From Euryodendron excelsum (taxonomy: Eukaryota > Streptophyta > Magnoliopsida > Ericales > Pentaphylacaceae): DNA of 64,000 nt. Location: contig CM065377.1 of the NCBI GenBank assembly GCA_033060915.1, positions 60,336,183-60,400,182 on the forward strand, written 5' to 3'. Made by a program: the position numbers and the translations under genes. The notes beneath the pieces were generated by a model that searched no databases, had not been told where the DNA came from, and was given only the letters and a program-made list of their open reading frames with translations. Below are positions 1 through 12,165 of the stretch, piece after piece (position 1 is the first letter of the stretch; every line of letters begins with the position of its first letter).

Positions 1-180
1 GTCCTGACAACCTGAGGCTAACTTTTTCCAAAAATACCATCGTCAGGATGCAAAATGTTGTGTCCTGGCGACCCGAGGGCTTGATGCATCAAAAGCACCA
101 TCGTCAGGATGCAAAATGTTGTGTCCTGACGACCCGTGGCTACTCCAATACTTCAAAATTGATCGTTAGGACGTTAAAAC
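1..180. repeat. Degenerate short tandem repeats (about 60 bp)
   Basis: Two nearly identical stretches of about 35 bp, at about 38-75 and 98-135, both contain CATCGTCAGGATGCAAAAT followed by a GTCCTGRCGACCCG motif. A weaker third relative lies before them (1-20) and a diverged one after them (165-200). Several CGTCAGGAC/GTCCTGACG units are inverted relative to each other. This looks like the repetitive untranslated part of a retroelement that continues past the left edge. Confidence 0.6.
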
Positions 181-949
181 GCGTCGTCCCGACGATCTCG
201 GCATATTTTGTTCGAGAAAATGGGTTCCCAAGTCTTAGATTTCCAACCCAAACCATTCCAAACTCTACCAAACTTTACCAATGCTTTTAAGATTCAAAGA
301 TTGACCCAAAAGGATGACAATCACTCAAAATGGGGGAGAAAGAACAATTAAATCAAAAGGGATCTAAGAAAAAGATTCAAAACCCTAACATTTCATATAT
401 TTGGGGGTTTCAACCCCCAACTCTCCAATTCTCCAATATTGAGCTAAAAGCTTTTAAATTCAAAGTAATTGAGACTCAAATAGTCCCCCAAGACAAACTC
501 AAACACCCCAATCCATATAGATGCATATATACCATTTTCTAACACAAGATAGATACATATACATATAACATTGTAGAGAAAGAATGGGACCTTACCTTCT
601 TCAAGATTGTTCAAGTCTTCAAATGACTCCTCTTGGTTTGGGTTGAGGCTCTTCAAGCTTCCCTTCTCCTTCTCCTTCCTCTTCTTCTTCTCCCTCTCTC
701 TCTCTAACGATGGTGGGTGTGTGTGTTGTGTGTGAGTGTGTGTATAAGAAGGATACACATGGGAATAATCCCATGTGTCTCACCTCATGGACTTAAGTTA
801 CAATATATACTCTTATTGGTCATATTTAACCCAAAAGATAAAATAATTAACTTTAAACATTGCATACACTAGAAATTCTCATTAATATAATTAAATAGAG
901 GTTTGAAATATCACATAGATAGTTAGGGATGTCTTTTTAGAGAGGAGTA
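181..949. other. No gene recognised; AT-rich with CT and GT microsatellite tracts
   Basis: The stretch holds a CT-rich tract (about 660-705) next to a GT-rich tract (about 713-745). The short open frames here have no recognisable motif and include the low-complexity tracts. It could be untranslated sequence of the retroelement to the right, but no boundary is visible. Confidence 0.4.
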
Positions 950-3198
950 GAGTTCTCGAGCTTTATTGCCTTCAATGCCCCTTCACAACCTTAGACGAAA
1001 ATGGACTGAGATAGATTTATCATTTGCTGCATGAAATTTTGGGTATTATCAGATACGCCTTGCTTATAGCTCACTTCTGCCTCAGCCTTAGCCTTGGCAA
1101 GATTGGCTTTGAGTCCTTTGACCTCAGCCTTTGCCTTTTACAGATCCACTGAAAGCACAACATTTTCTGATTCTAGCTTTGAGAAGTCGGTGCTCTTCTT
1201 GTCCAGATCGGCGGTGATTTGATTTAGAGAAATCTTTGCCTTTTCAACCTCTTTTTTGGCCCAAAGTTTCACCTTCTTCGTTTTTATCCACTACTCCTCA
1301 AGCTTGGAGTGCTCCTCTATAAGTATTTTGTGCTTATCGCATAGTTTAACGTGCTTCTTGGAGACTTTAGAAGTTTCACTAGATAAAACCCGAAAACAGC
1401 GTATGGCCTCCAGAGCATTGAGTGAGGCTTAGAAATAACCTTAAGAATGGATACCGAATAGACATAATAGAAGGGAATGAAAGCGGAAAAGTTTACCAAA
1501 AAAGAGTTATGAAAGGCCCCTAGGAAGATCGACAGGTCATTGCTTGTCCCCCAGCATATCAAGGTCAACTTTTTGAAGAGCACTTTGAACCACACCCATT
1601 GCAACTTTAGCCAAATTGATCATTAATTCATGCGTCAGCATCCGATAGCCAGCTATGTTGGGATGAATGACTATAAAGTCAGCATCATCAACATCAACAC
1701 TAGGACCCAAACTGGGATTTGCCGGCGTAACCCTCAGTCTCTTTGCCACTGGCACAACAGTTGAATCCTCTATCATTGACTTCTTCTTCGACGACCTCTC
1801 CCTCTTCTGCTTTATAGGTTTAAGGGAGCCGACCTCTACAACAGTAGGAGGAGGGGGTATAGACTTCACAGCACCGGCCTCTGGCTTCCCCACCTTCTTA
1901 AGCTACTTCGCGGCCTACTTGATCATCAATTCCTTCAAGTTCATCTTGTCAGAGCAATCGGAGCTTGAAGACGAAGGATAGACTAGTTTTAGTTTTCTCT
2001 CAATCTTGGCTACAAACTCGGCGGTCGGGCATTATGTATGGAGTTGATGTTGATGCCAAATCAGAGAAACTTGACTGCTCAGAAGAAATATCGTGGATCG
2101 GATTACCCTCACCATCGAAAGTATCGACAGGATCGTTAGTAAGAATTGTGGGCAACTCGAATGATGCCCAGCTCAGAAAGGCGACCCACGAGGTCACTAG
2201 GACGACATCTTCAACAATTCAAGTCCCCATACTCTTAACTGGGGGTAATGCGTTAGCAGGTAGATTGGCAACAGTCACCAGATCGTTAAGAAGTACTCTA
2301 TCAATTGTAATCTCGACGAGAAGTTTAGCAAAGTCACCAGTTGCACCCTCCTCTGCTATGTGGGCAATTACGCTTGGAGGAATCCTAGAGGAGGCTGTGA
2401 AGGACGAAACCCAGAGTGGGTAGTTGAGCAAATTGTGCGGGCCTTTACAATATCGTGAAACCGACCTTGGCCTCGGCAGTTCAAACCCTTGTGCAAGTCT
2501 CTCAAGTTGACTCCCCACGTCGCCTTCTTCGTACCCTTCTTATCGGATTCTGAAAATGCCAAAATGAATTAGATTAGAAGTATACAAATCAATACGCACA
2601 AAAAGTAAAAGGTAGGCACAAATCTAATTCTCTGGGGGTTCTACGACATCGTATCGATGACATTTGGTAAGCAGGAAGATTGCCAAATTTTCAAGGGCTA
2701 GAAACCTAAACTCTAATATTGTCTACGCCCTTACCCGAAGATGGGAGACATTTTTACTATTTCTCTATTCTTGTTGGTTGCCCTAAGGTAAACTTTCCAG
2801 CTATTACCCTCGACCTTACACAGAGTATAATAAAAGTTAAGCTTCGCGAGGTCTAGGTTAACACCCAGGATTCGGTTTAGCTCTAGCATCCCCATGACAA
2901 TCCTATAAACATTCGGGTGTACTTGGGACAGAGACACATTATGGTGATGGAGGAATTTTGCTAAAAAATGGTGTAAGGGAAACTTAACTCCACCCTCTAC
3001 GATAGTGATCACAGGGAAGGGCATCCCTTTCTCGGTCTCTTCCATCTTATAGTTGTCGGAGACAACTAACTCAAGATTGACTTGGTCAGCAATCCCATAC
3101 CTAGTCTTAGAGGCAGCTAGGCTATCCACAAGCTTCCTAAGGTGAACCGCTATCAGGGGACGACCACGAAAGAAGAAGGCAGAAAAAAAAGAGAGCAA
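950..3198 (-). pseudogene. Broken transposon ORF: transposase_28-like N-terminus, coiled-coil C-terminus
   Basis: Read on the minus strand from 3198, the first open block (3198-2731) resembles the plant 'putative gypsy type transposon' (transposase_28) domain. It has a GMPFPVITIVEGGVKFPLHH-like stretch, then FLHHHNVSLSQVHPNVYRI and a WKVYLRA-type end. Further blocks are at 2518-2219 and 1893-1537, the latter rich in Lys, Pro and Ser. Around 1450-950 the frame reads as a Glu/Lys/Ala-rich coiled coil (KAKAEVKGLKANLAKAKAEA). Stop codons and frameshifts separate the blocks, so no full protein can be made. It lies antisense to the LTR at 3539-4029, which recalls the extra antisense ORFs known in some Tat-lineage gypsy elements. 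The family call rests on remembered resemblance, not a search. Confidence 0.55.
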
Positions 3199-3295
3199 GG
3201 TTAGAGGAACTTACAGTGTTAAGGCAAGACTGTTCTCTCTCTCACCAAAAATCTTAAGCCAAGAAAGAATGGTGGGGACGGGCAAGGAGTCCCCC

Positions 3296-3303
3296 GTTTT
3301 ATA
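3296..3303 (-). promoter_or_regulatory. Possible TATA box for the antisense transposon ORF
   Basis: On the minus strand the sequence reads TATAAAAC about 100 bp upstream of the first in-frame Met at 3198. A GTAAGT-type donor-like site lies between (about 3212). The spacing fits a promoter for the antisense ORF, but TATA-like strings are common here. Confidence 0.3.
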
Positions 3304-3538
3304 GAAGACCCTATCGTCTTTTCGGAAGTCAAGAAACAGCAGCCATCACTTCGCATAGCCCAAACGCTTACCTCGATAGTCAATACGATGCAACCCTTTA
3401 GTCACAGGGCCAGTACAAAGCCACCACATGGTGCATGAACTCTTAAAACGATGGGAGATCAAGGGACAGGTCATAAATACAAATCTCAACCCTTGTTCCT
3501 CTTATCAATCCAAACAGGGCGCAAGGGCTGGAGAGCAA

Positions 3539-4029
3539 TTGTAGGCCCAATAAAAGCCAAGCCCAAGATAGAGAGAAGACCAACTCAGAGAGATCGGCCT
3601 AAGGTTGTCGACTTGGCAGGCCAGACTCATACGGATCAGAGGTTAGGACTCGAATGGGTTGGCTCAGGAATTCTAATCTAAGAGATATAAGGACTAATAG
3701 GTCCAAAATACAAATCATATTTCTAAGTGAACTAGGACAAATAGATGATAAGTTCAATATATTAAATCGATTAAGAAAGAGAGATTCGTAGGAGGAAAGT
3801 GACTCTAATTCTCAAAGGAAATATGGCATTTTGAAACCTATAAATATCATATGAACTAGAAGGGTTAGGTATGTTCACTGGAGTTCTAACTCTCAATACT
3901 TTATTCGATTCACTGTGATTAAGCTTGCCAATTTAATCATCGGAGTGCCTTCCGCTCAAAAGGGGTTGACGCATTCTCATTGTTTTCTTCTCTTGTAAAT
4001 AGTTCGTATTCGTCAATTTGGTTCGCACA
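3539..4029 (+). mobile_element. Gypsy-like LTR (3' or solo LTR)
   Basis: The segment starts TGTAGGCCCAATAAAAG and ends TTCGCACA, giving the TG...CA ends of an LTR. Inside are a CCTATAAATAT promoter-like motif (about 3838) and, further on, a stretch with ATCATCGGAGTGCCTT, resembling the conserved U5 region of many plant gypsy LTRs. A purine-rich stretch precedes it. No primer binding site follows, so it is a 3' or solo LTR rather than a 5' LTR. No second copy is in the window. Confidence 0.5.
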
Positions 4030-4239
4030 TTGGATCAGACCTTCCTAAAAATCCCACTTACAAATAGTTTATATAAATTTATAATAATTAATACTTTATA
4101 AGTTTAATCATTTATATTTTTTTGTATAATTTTTATAAGTTGGCTAATCCTCTAATTAGTTTAACCATTTTTGATTACTAATTACTAGTTATTAATTTAT
4201 AAATTAATTACTAATTTAAAAACTAAAATTTTAAAATAT

Positions 4240-4440
4240 TTAACCAAGAATGCCCAAAAGCCTGCTAAGCCCGAGCCCACCCTTAGGGTCGTGAGCAAGG
4301 CTTGGGCCTACCATTTTCAATTTTAGCTATTTTGGCCAAATTTGTTCCGGCCCAAAAATTAGCGGGAGCTTGCAAAGTCCGATCTGAACCTGTTGGGCCA
4401 TGACTTGGGCTGGGCTAGGCCAAATGAATTGACATGCCTA
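4240..4440. repeat. GGCC-rich dispersed repeat, copy 1
   Basis: A GC-richer island with many GCCC/GGGC words (GCCCGAGCCCACCC ... GGGCTGGGCTAGGCC, then GACATGCCTAA) lies in AT-rich DNA. Similar islands ending in an ACATGTCTA-type motif occur at 27340-27580 and 28840-29350. It is a dispersed non-coding repeat; I could not fix termini or a target duplication. Confidence 0.45.
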
Positions 4441-5010
4441 ACTAATTTCTAACTTTTACATGTCAGACACATATCTTATATCTTTTACCTAAGCATCGAG
4501 TATACTATGCGAGTGCTCCATACATTTAAAAGAATCATGTAACACTACCCACCATATTATTTATGAATAGGCGTCGGAACTTTTGCAGTCTGCAAATAAT
4601 CGTCCTCGTCCTTTGGCAAAATGTAGTAGTTATTTGTTTGTGCTCAAACACAGCATCCAATCTCATAGAAACAAGGAATGTCTATGATTCTGATAATTTG
4701 AATCTGCTAATCATGTCCTTTATTATCTAGAACAAATTTGAATCATTAGCTTTTAGTGATGATGACTGCAATCATATCAATATTGTGGATAATTGTAATA
4801 GAATTAATTAATTGCTGGTGACTGTTTGACATGCATGAATGTGTTGATGGTGAGAGATTGTGGTTATAGAGACATACATGTTGAATATTTGGACTGTGGG
4901 TGATAAAAAACATGAGTAATGTTATGTATAATTTTATTTTTCAATCTTTTTTTTTCACTTTTAGATAGAAGACAGTAGAATTCACATTAATAAACTCATG
5001 TGAAATCCAT
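4441..5010. other. No feature seen
   Basis: AT-rich sequence without a convincing open frame, RNA gene or bounded repeat. Confidence 0.5.
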
Positions 5011-5017
5011 TCACTCA

Positions 5018-5395
5018 ATATTTTAAAAATCGAATTGTTTAGTGAATCGAAAAAGAGATTGGATCATAGGTCATTGGTTCAACCGTTATTGATATGTGAT
5101 ATCATAATTTTATCATTAATTTATGTATTAATAGTAATAAAAGGTATTTTATTTTTTTATACTAGTTTTAATACTTTAAAATTTTGAAATTAAAACATAA
5201 AATTTTACCTTAAAAGTTAAACCGAACAGTCTAATTATCGGTTTTAGTGATTGGGTCGTTGTTCAACAGCGGATTTTACTGAGTTTGACCAAGTTTTGAC
5301 CAAAACAGGTTTAGAGGGTTGACCGGACCGTTGCTTGGCCCAATTCTTGATTTTTTCGATTCAATCTACTCGTCCGGTCTAATTTTCAAAACAGT
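5018..5395. mobile_element. Possible MITE with imperfect inverted ends
   Basis: The left part reads TTTTAAAAATCGAATTG and then GTGAATCGAAAAAGA. The reverse complement of the right part reads TGTTTTGAAAATTAGACCGG and then TTGAATCGAAAAAA. The inner part is rich in GGACCG/GACCAA words. This matches the common plant pattern of short elements with GTTTTGAAAA(C) ends. Flanking TATATTT/AATATTT strings could be a decayed TSD. Boundaries are approximate. Confidence 0.4.
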
Positions 5396-5399
5396 ATAT

Positions 5400-7380
5400 T
5401 TACTTATGTCTACTAGTGAGAAATGTGATTATATATAACATTTTTTTAAAACAACTAATCATACATGGTTCTGTAAAGATTTGATACAATTCAATTTTCA
5501 TGTTTGATGTTGTGCATACTTTTAATAGAAATAAATTAGTCATTACCCCTTATCCTCAAATGTCTTTAAAATTAGAGAAACAACATAAAATAAGGAAAAA
5601 AAATATTTGAAATTGAGATATAAATCCACTCAAAAAAAAATGTTTCTTTCTTTTTCAACGATGATGATAGGCTACACGAGATACCATGCATCCCTTTACT
5701 CATTACTTCTAATCGGGATGAGGGTAGGATTCGATCCTAGATCTCTGGTACCCTTCAAAGACTTTATTACCCAAGTTAGCTGACATTTTCAGATCCATTC
5801 AAATTGGATTCCTTTTGGGATTCTTTCATTCAGAAGAAATTGAATTCTATTCTTTTAATAAAATCACTTGTTTTTCTATCAAATCCTTTCATGCGAAACT
5901 TAGATTTCAAGCATAATAGAGACTCTTTTTTTTTTTTGATTTAAGGATAATGGTACAAAGAGCAAAACATACAAGCAGATTTCAAAGTTACAAAGAGCAA
6001 TAAAAAAAAACTGTTAATTATATTTTATTCCTTGTAATTCGACTCAAAACATACAAGCGGATTTAACTCGTGATAGTTTGGAATAAAGTGCAAAACTAAA
6101 GGTTAACAAAATCTGTTAAGGATAATGGTACATGTTACTTTTAAGTTGGTTAGGCGCATGTAATTGTGCCAGTATATATTTGGTGGCTAAGCCAAAACTA
6201 GTTTAATGTGCCTTTTTAGTTTTTCTTTTTATTTTTCTTCTTCGCTTAACCCCACCATCCCTAGCACCTCACCATAATCACCGCCATCACTGCCGCTATA
6301 GCTACAGGTGGTGGTGGCAGTGGCTTTTGAGAGGTGAGGTGATCGGTAGTATAGAGAAAATGAACATATAAATTAATGAAAAAGTAAGGGTATTTTAGAT
6401 ATTTTGCAAACAAAATGCTAACCCTATTATGTTTTACACTATTCAAATCACAAGTGATTAAATATATATTTTTAAAACTACAGGGGTGTGATGTGTTATT
6501 AGGCCATACATGGTTAAAGAGCAATTAACACTAAAAAGAGAGAGAGAAAAAAATTGATAGGGAATATAAGGAAGAAGAAACCAAGATGGAAGTGAATCAA
6601 CCCACTTAGCCATTGCTGAAATCCAATGTGCAACTTTATTATTATTTTTTTGTTGGACCTAGAGAATCCAATAGATTAGCCATGGTAATGAAAGCGTTAA
6701 ATTCTGTAAACAACCACAACATCTTATCAAAGGTGATTTATTAAATATCCATGGATTGGTCCAACCAACAGGCCTTTTTAATAGCTAAAGCCTCTCCCAC
6801 TCTTACAGAAATTATTCAAGTCACCCTCACACCACGTCATTATGCCTATGTGATTTAACGGTTTATTTATATGATACCATGTGTAGAGAGAAATAATACT
6901 TTTAAGAAATTACAAGCATTATAATAGCTGAACAGTTGGGCTTTCAAATTTAAAATTTTTGCTATAAAAAAATGAGTTTTAAGTGTCACAATTTGAATGG
7001 AATGTCACACCATATAAATATAATGATATAATGTGATTGTCAACTTGAATAATTACTCACCATTGCAAATTAAGAGAAAAATATAACTTGGGGATTTACT
7101 TGTTATTATCTTGTGACTGCTATCTCAAACGACAATATCCTAATCATGTGTTTAGATTTTGAATTTATAAAAAAAAAAACAAAATAAAAGGGAAAATAAA
7201 CAATTACTTAGACATAAAAGGGAAAATTACTTAGACATATTTGTTCTTTATGGGTAAATAAACAATAATAATAATTTTTGACAACTACCTATTTATTTTC
7301 CTAACTCGAAAAAAATAAAAAATTTAGTTCTTTCACTTTATTTTTTTTCCTATATTTTTCTTTCTCCCTATAAATTCAAG
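5400..7380. other. No gene seen; AT-rich intergenic DNA
   Basis: No reading frame here has recognisable domains. There are poly-A/T runs and a GGTGGTGGTGG tract near 6309. No bounded repeat was found. Confidence 0.45.
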
Positions 7381-7399
7381 ATCCAAGCTTACTCTGCAT

Positions 7400-8766
7400 A
7401 GCATAGACAGGCCCAGGCCCAACACAAATTGGTTGGTCTTCCATTGTCATTTTGTCACTATATGGAGAGACCGACGACAGCATGTTATTGGTGGTGATGT
7501 GACTCAGGAGCCTATGTCATGCTATGACCCTTACATAGAGTGGCATTGACGTATCATGTGTTGCTTGATTGGCAATTCGGCGCCTAAGTCTTCAACTAGG
7601 TACCTTGGAGTAGGGGGGAGATATGATATTTTGGTCAGTTTATTGTAAAACACTATATTCATTAGAATGTGCTAGACTAGTGCTTCCTTTTATAGTATTT
7701 TTAATTGATTTGTCTTTATCATTTTTATGCCAGCAGGCCCAGTGTGTGATTACTATATAGCAGTGGGCTGATGATACCTTTCGAAGATATGATGCTGATG
7801 CAGGATTGCAGGCACTTGTATTCATTTGCCATATGTGTGACACGACCTTGCACCTGATATGAGAGGATTATTGTCTACCAGCAGCCCACATTGTTGATGC
7901 ACCTATTCCACCCCCACCCAGGCTGCAGTGCCACCCTCTTTAGACAGAGGTAACCCTTCTACTCCGGTTGCTCCATCACCCCCATAGCAGGGCCTTCCTC
8001 GTCTAGGCATGTTCTTTAGCATTCAGACAGAGCCACTGACCCTTCTACTCTAATGGGTTTATGGCCCCCAACAGCAGGGCCCTCATCGTCTAGTCATGTG
8101 CCATTTGAGTGCACTGATATTAGGTCGTCTACGTCTTACATATGACGAGATCCATTGACGGCCCCTTATCATCATGTCTCCCTATTACCTTATCCTCAGC
8201 ATTTAGCTGGGCCGTCTATATCTGGGGGTGATGTATTGACATGTGTAGGCAAGCCACAAGAGATAAGGAGGGGTCGAGGATGTGTCGGACCTCCGCGCAG
8301 AGGTAGAGGTAGAGGTGGAGATAAGGGTAGAGGTAGAGGACTAGCTGAAATGCATGCGTTATGGAGGATTCTTGCTGAGACTGTTTTGAGTACAATCATC
8401 ATACCGACTTTCACCAACTTGTCATCATCTCTGCCTAACTCACATGATAAGATAGTTGGTCATTCACCTCCATTGTTAGAATGGGTCTTACAGGTCACGA
8501 AGGAGCAGCCTATATCGAGCACACATGCAAAGGTGTCCAGTGTTAGAATGCACACCCACAGACAGAGGAGGCATCACATGTACAGACACAGCTTTGGGAG
8601 GGGGGTATTGGAGATGTGGAGTCACAAGCCGAGGCCTCACAAGTCATGCAGCAGATCGAGCCACCAGCAGAGGTTGTCCCGCAGTTGATCGAGCCACCTG
8701 CAAAGGTCATACCACATGTATATGTCAGGAAGAGCAAGAGAATGAGACAGGCACCTGGATGTGATA
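7400..8766 (+). pseudogene. Relic of a plant-mobile-domain (PMD) transposon protein
   Basis: In one frame around 7500-7600 the translation reads CYDPYIEWH then a stop and RIMCCLIG, followed by STRYLGVGGRY. This resembles the YxxWYRRITRRFI region near the end of transposon-borne plant mobile (MAIN-like) domains. Downstream is an RGRG-rich basic tract (8268-8342). A Pro/Glu-rich tail (about 8640-8760) ends in KSKRMRQAPGCDM and a stop. Stops and frame changes separate the parts, so the gene is dead. PMD proteins occur in both Mutator-like and gypsy elements, and I cannot say which this came from. A ~177-bp tandem array follows directly. Confidence 0.5.
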
Positions 8767-8928
8767 TGTAGGATGTATTTTATATTTTTGCTTGTGGCCG
8801 GGATGTGGTCACTTATTTTGCACCTATTTTTGTACAAAACATGGGATCTTACTTGAGTATTATAGTTGATATATGATAATTTTAATTTTGTAGCATTTCT
8901 TCAATAAGGTTGAAGGGGGGTGTTGTTG

Positions 8929-9968
8929 AATAAGGTTGGATTCGGAGTTTGGCAATGCTAAGTTAGCCAAACGGACTCCGTTTTATTCGAAACTTGACAC
9001 GTGGCACGGTGCTGGCATGGGGCTTACTGGCACTGACAACGCGTCCATCGGAGTCCTGGTTGCGGAGTTAGGGTATATTCCCCCACTCGGACACTTAAAA
9101 ATGATGTATAAGGTTGGAATCGGGGTTCGACAGTGCCAAATCTGCCAAACAGAGTTTGTTTTACTTAAAACTTGACACACGGCATGGTGCAGCCACATAG
9201 GGCTGTCACTGACGACACGTCAATCAAAGTCCCGATCAGGGAATTAGGACATATTCCCTTCCTGGACACTTAAAAATGTTGAATAAAGTTGGAATTGGGG
9301 TTCGACGATTCCAAATTGGCCAAACAAACTCCGTTTCACTTGAAACTTGACACGCAGCATGGCACTAGCACACGAAACCTGTTGGTGCTGATGGCACGTC
9401 CATCAGAGTTCTGGTCAGGGAGTTAGGGCATATTCCTCTCCAGGACACTTAAAAATGATTAATAAGGTTGGAATTAGGGTTCAGAGTTTCCAAATCAATG
9501 AAACGGACTCCGTTTCACTCGAAACTTAACACGCAGTACGGTGCTGGCACATGAGACTTGCTGGCACTGACGACACATCCATTGGAGTTTCGGTCGAGGA
9601 CTTAAGGCATATTCCTCTTTCAGACACTTAGAAATATTGAATAAGAATCAGGGTTCGGCGATGCCAAATCGGCAAAACTAACTCCGTTTCACTCAAAACT
9701 TGACACGGGATAGAGTGTTGGCACACGAGACTTATTGTGGCTGAAGGCACATCCATCAGAGTCCCGTTCAGAGAAATAGGATATATTCTCCTCCGGGACA
9801 CTTAGAAAATGATAAATAAGGTGGGAATCGGAGTTTGGCGATGCCAAATCGGCAAAACTAACTCCATTTCACTCGAAAACTTGACACGCGGCACGGTGTT
9901 GGCAAATGAGATCTGCTGGCACTGACGGTGCATCCATCAGAGTCCCGGTCGAAAAGTTAGGGCATGTT
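8929..9968. repeat. Six-copy tandem repeat, unit about 177 bp
   Basis: Units begin near 8929, 9107, 9282, 9461, 9640 and 9815. Each opens with AATAAGGTTGGAATCGGGGT-like sequence. Each then carries a CCAAATCGGCAAAAC-like block, CTCCGTTTCACTCGAAACTT, a GACACGYGGCAYGGTG block, and ends with a CATATTC...GGACACTTA block. Units are 175-180 bp and visibly diverged. The array lies between the PMD relic and the AGCGTCA inverted-repeat cluster. It may be the subrepeat region of a transposon or a young satellite; it is not CRISPR (no short repeat-spacer pattern). Confidence 0.9.
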
Positions 9969-9984
9969 TTGCTTTATTGTGACA

Positions 9985-10310
9985 ATTGAAAAAAGAGAAT
10001 TACTAATAGAAAAGCATCACTGCTAATGATGCTTTAATTAAAACAACAAAAGCGTCATTAGCAGTGACGCTGTATGTTTAAAATTGAGAAGCGTCAATTG
10101 TGAAAACACTTTTCATTTAACTAATAAACGCGTCATTAGCAATGACGCTTAATGTTTAAAATTAAGAAGCATCATTGACGCTTTTAATTTATTTTTCAAA
10201 CTTCATTTTTCATTTCCCAAATGCATTCTATTACAAAAAAATAAAATAAAAAGCGTTAGTGACATTGACGCTTTAATTAAAAGCGTCGATGCTAATAACG
10301 TCTAACTAGT
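9985..10310. repeat. Cluster of AGCGTCA/TGACGCT inverted repeats
   Basis: The block holds at least six versions of a palindromic unit. The best is AGCGTCATTAGCAGTGACGC at 10051-10070; others are GCGTCATTAGCAATGACGC near 10131 and AGCGTTAGTGACATTGACGC near 10250. Spacers such as ATGTTTAAAATTRAGAAGC are also repeated. Dense inverted words like these are typical of the sub-ends of CACTA-type transposons, but I saw no CACTA terminus. The cluster ends about 100 bp before the start codon of the CCC1-like exon 1. Confidence 0.7.
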
Positions 10311-11186
10311 ATTTTGTAATTATTAAAAAAATATTAATATCTATTGAATAAAATAAATCCCTTATTCCCTTTGGATAAGTAGATCCGAAGAAGATGAACT
10401 GAAGAAGAAATGGATAATGGAGAGACTGAGAGCTCGGACGACAATGAATTTCCGTCGTCGCAGGTTCAAGTTAGTGGTAGAAGAGGTCGCAAGCACAGGC
10501 CAGTGGTTGCCCACGACAATGATCGCGGCGTCCTCGAGATGTCCTCTCTGGATCCTGGATCTTCCTCCTCTGCTTCATTCCCCAATCGCGACAATTCCCT
10601 CAAGTGAGCCGCACCCAATTTTGCGCTCTCTCTCTATCTCTATTTCTCTATAGGGTTCCTCAATTTGATTCATTTTGATTTCATTCACTCATTCTTCCTT
10701 TCTCTATCTTTGTATATGTATGTGTTTGTATCTTTATCCTTGAAAGATGTATGTGTAGATTTCTTCTTTCTTTGTCAATCTAAGTATATTGTCTTGTGGG
10801 AAGTATGGCTACTATAGAGATGTCATACCTGAAGAGTTTTGGGCTTGATGTATACTGAAGAACTTGAAATAACTGAATTGGATTTTGAATGTGTTTTCAC
10901 ATGCTTGATACTCATTGTACTTTTTCGTGGTTATTTGGTTCTTGTCCTACATATTTGCGGGTTTTTTTCTTCGATCATTTCTGAATGTATGTATTTCCTT
11001 TCTAATACATTTTATTAGTGAAGAATAAAGAAGAGCAGGAGAAAGAAATGCCTATAGTATGGTTTGTGGAGAACTCTATATAATTCAGTGAGCATAAGTG
11101 ATGGAGAAGGTACTTTGCACCACGACCAAAGCTCCACCTACACACGTAACTCCCCTCACCTGTTAAACCCTGAGGACACTACCACC

Positions 11187-11211
11187 CTCTCTCTCTCTCT
11201 CTCTCTCTCTC
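11187..11211. repeat. (CT)n microsatellite
   Basis: About 24 bases of perfect CT dinucleotide in the gap between the two CCC1-like exons. Confidence 0.9.
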
Positions 11212-11240
11212 ACTTAGATCAATCTTCTTCTATGGTGGCC

Positions 11241-12165
11241 ATCAGTGATGGAGCCGGGATTTTGTTTTGAGGGTACCAATACTTTAACGCAATTTTTTTA
11301 CATAGTCGTTGGTCCTTTTGACATAACATTCTCGGCCGCCTCCGGTCCGGTAGGTCGGTCGCCCTGTAGCCAGTGACTAGCTCCGCTATGGGGCTACGTG
11401 TATACCGCCACGTCGAGACTCTCTTTCGAAAGTGAGATCACCACCGGCTTGTTGAAGAGGGAAAGATCACTCCTAAATGCAGCCGTGATCTTATATACAA
11501 TACCATAGATGCAATATTATATTTTAAATTTCCTTGTTCATATTTTTAAGTTCAAGCATAAGAAATATGTTAAGATGCAATACCAAATCTTTTTATAAAA
11601 AAATTTAGCTTCTATCAAGCCTTAGCAAAATATGAAGAAATTAACAAATAATTGTTTCTTATTAGTACATTGAACTATTTCTTTTTAACGGTGAAAAAGT
11701 ATATAAAGCAATAAAAGGTGTGTAACCTATAAACAAAAAAGAATACACCATCAAAAGAGCTCCACTAATTTCTTGTTTATACCAAAGATGAAAACTATGT
11801 ATTAGACAACTTTTTGTTGGATTGATGCACAACAGTATCCCTATTGATGGTTGATTTTATTAGATTAGCATGTATAAGAAACAATAAGTGTGAACCATAG
11901 TCCACTATACAAAATTTAAATGTTTTATTAGGTTGGAGCCTTGAGAATGGTTTTAACATCGTTTTTTGGGGGGAGGGGGCATAAATCTCTGTTGGGACAC
12001 TATATATACTTTTTATACCTAGAAGGGCAACACAAAAAGTAGGGGCGCCAGCAGCATAAATCTTTGATCGGACATTATATATGCATCCTACATATAGAAG
12101 GGTAACACAAAATGTGGGGGTGCCATGGCACCCAACCCACAGCACACAGTACCGCCCGTGGTATA
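11241..12165. mobile_element. Possible TIR element inside the CCC1 pseudogene
   Basis: The left side reads CAGTGATGGAGCCGGGATTT, the form of a very common plant repeat end (CAGTGGCGGAGCC...). The right side, reverse complemented, reads CACGGGCGGTACTGTG. Near the right end an approximately 85-bp unit (about 12000-12120; ATAAATCT...GGACAYTATATAT... AGAAGGG.AACACAAA) is present twice in tandem. The ends match only partly and no clear TSD is seen, so boundaries are provisional. Confidence 0.35.

Noticed and set aside
1667..2423. Plus-strand frames over the transposase_28 relic
   Set aside because: They are antisense to the better-supported minus-strand frames and show no domain.
8929..9968. CRISPR-like array
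   Set aside because: Units of ~177 bp repeat head to tail without short conserved repeats and unique spacers, in a plant genome.
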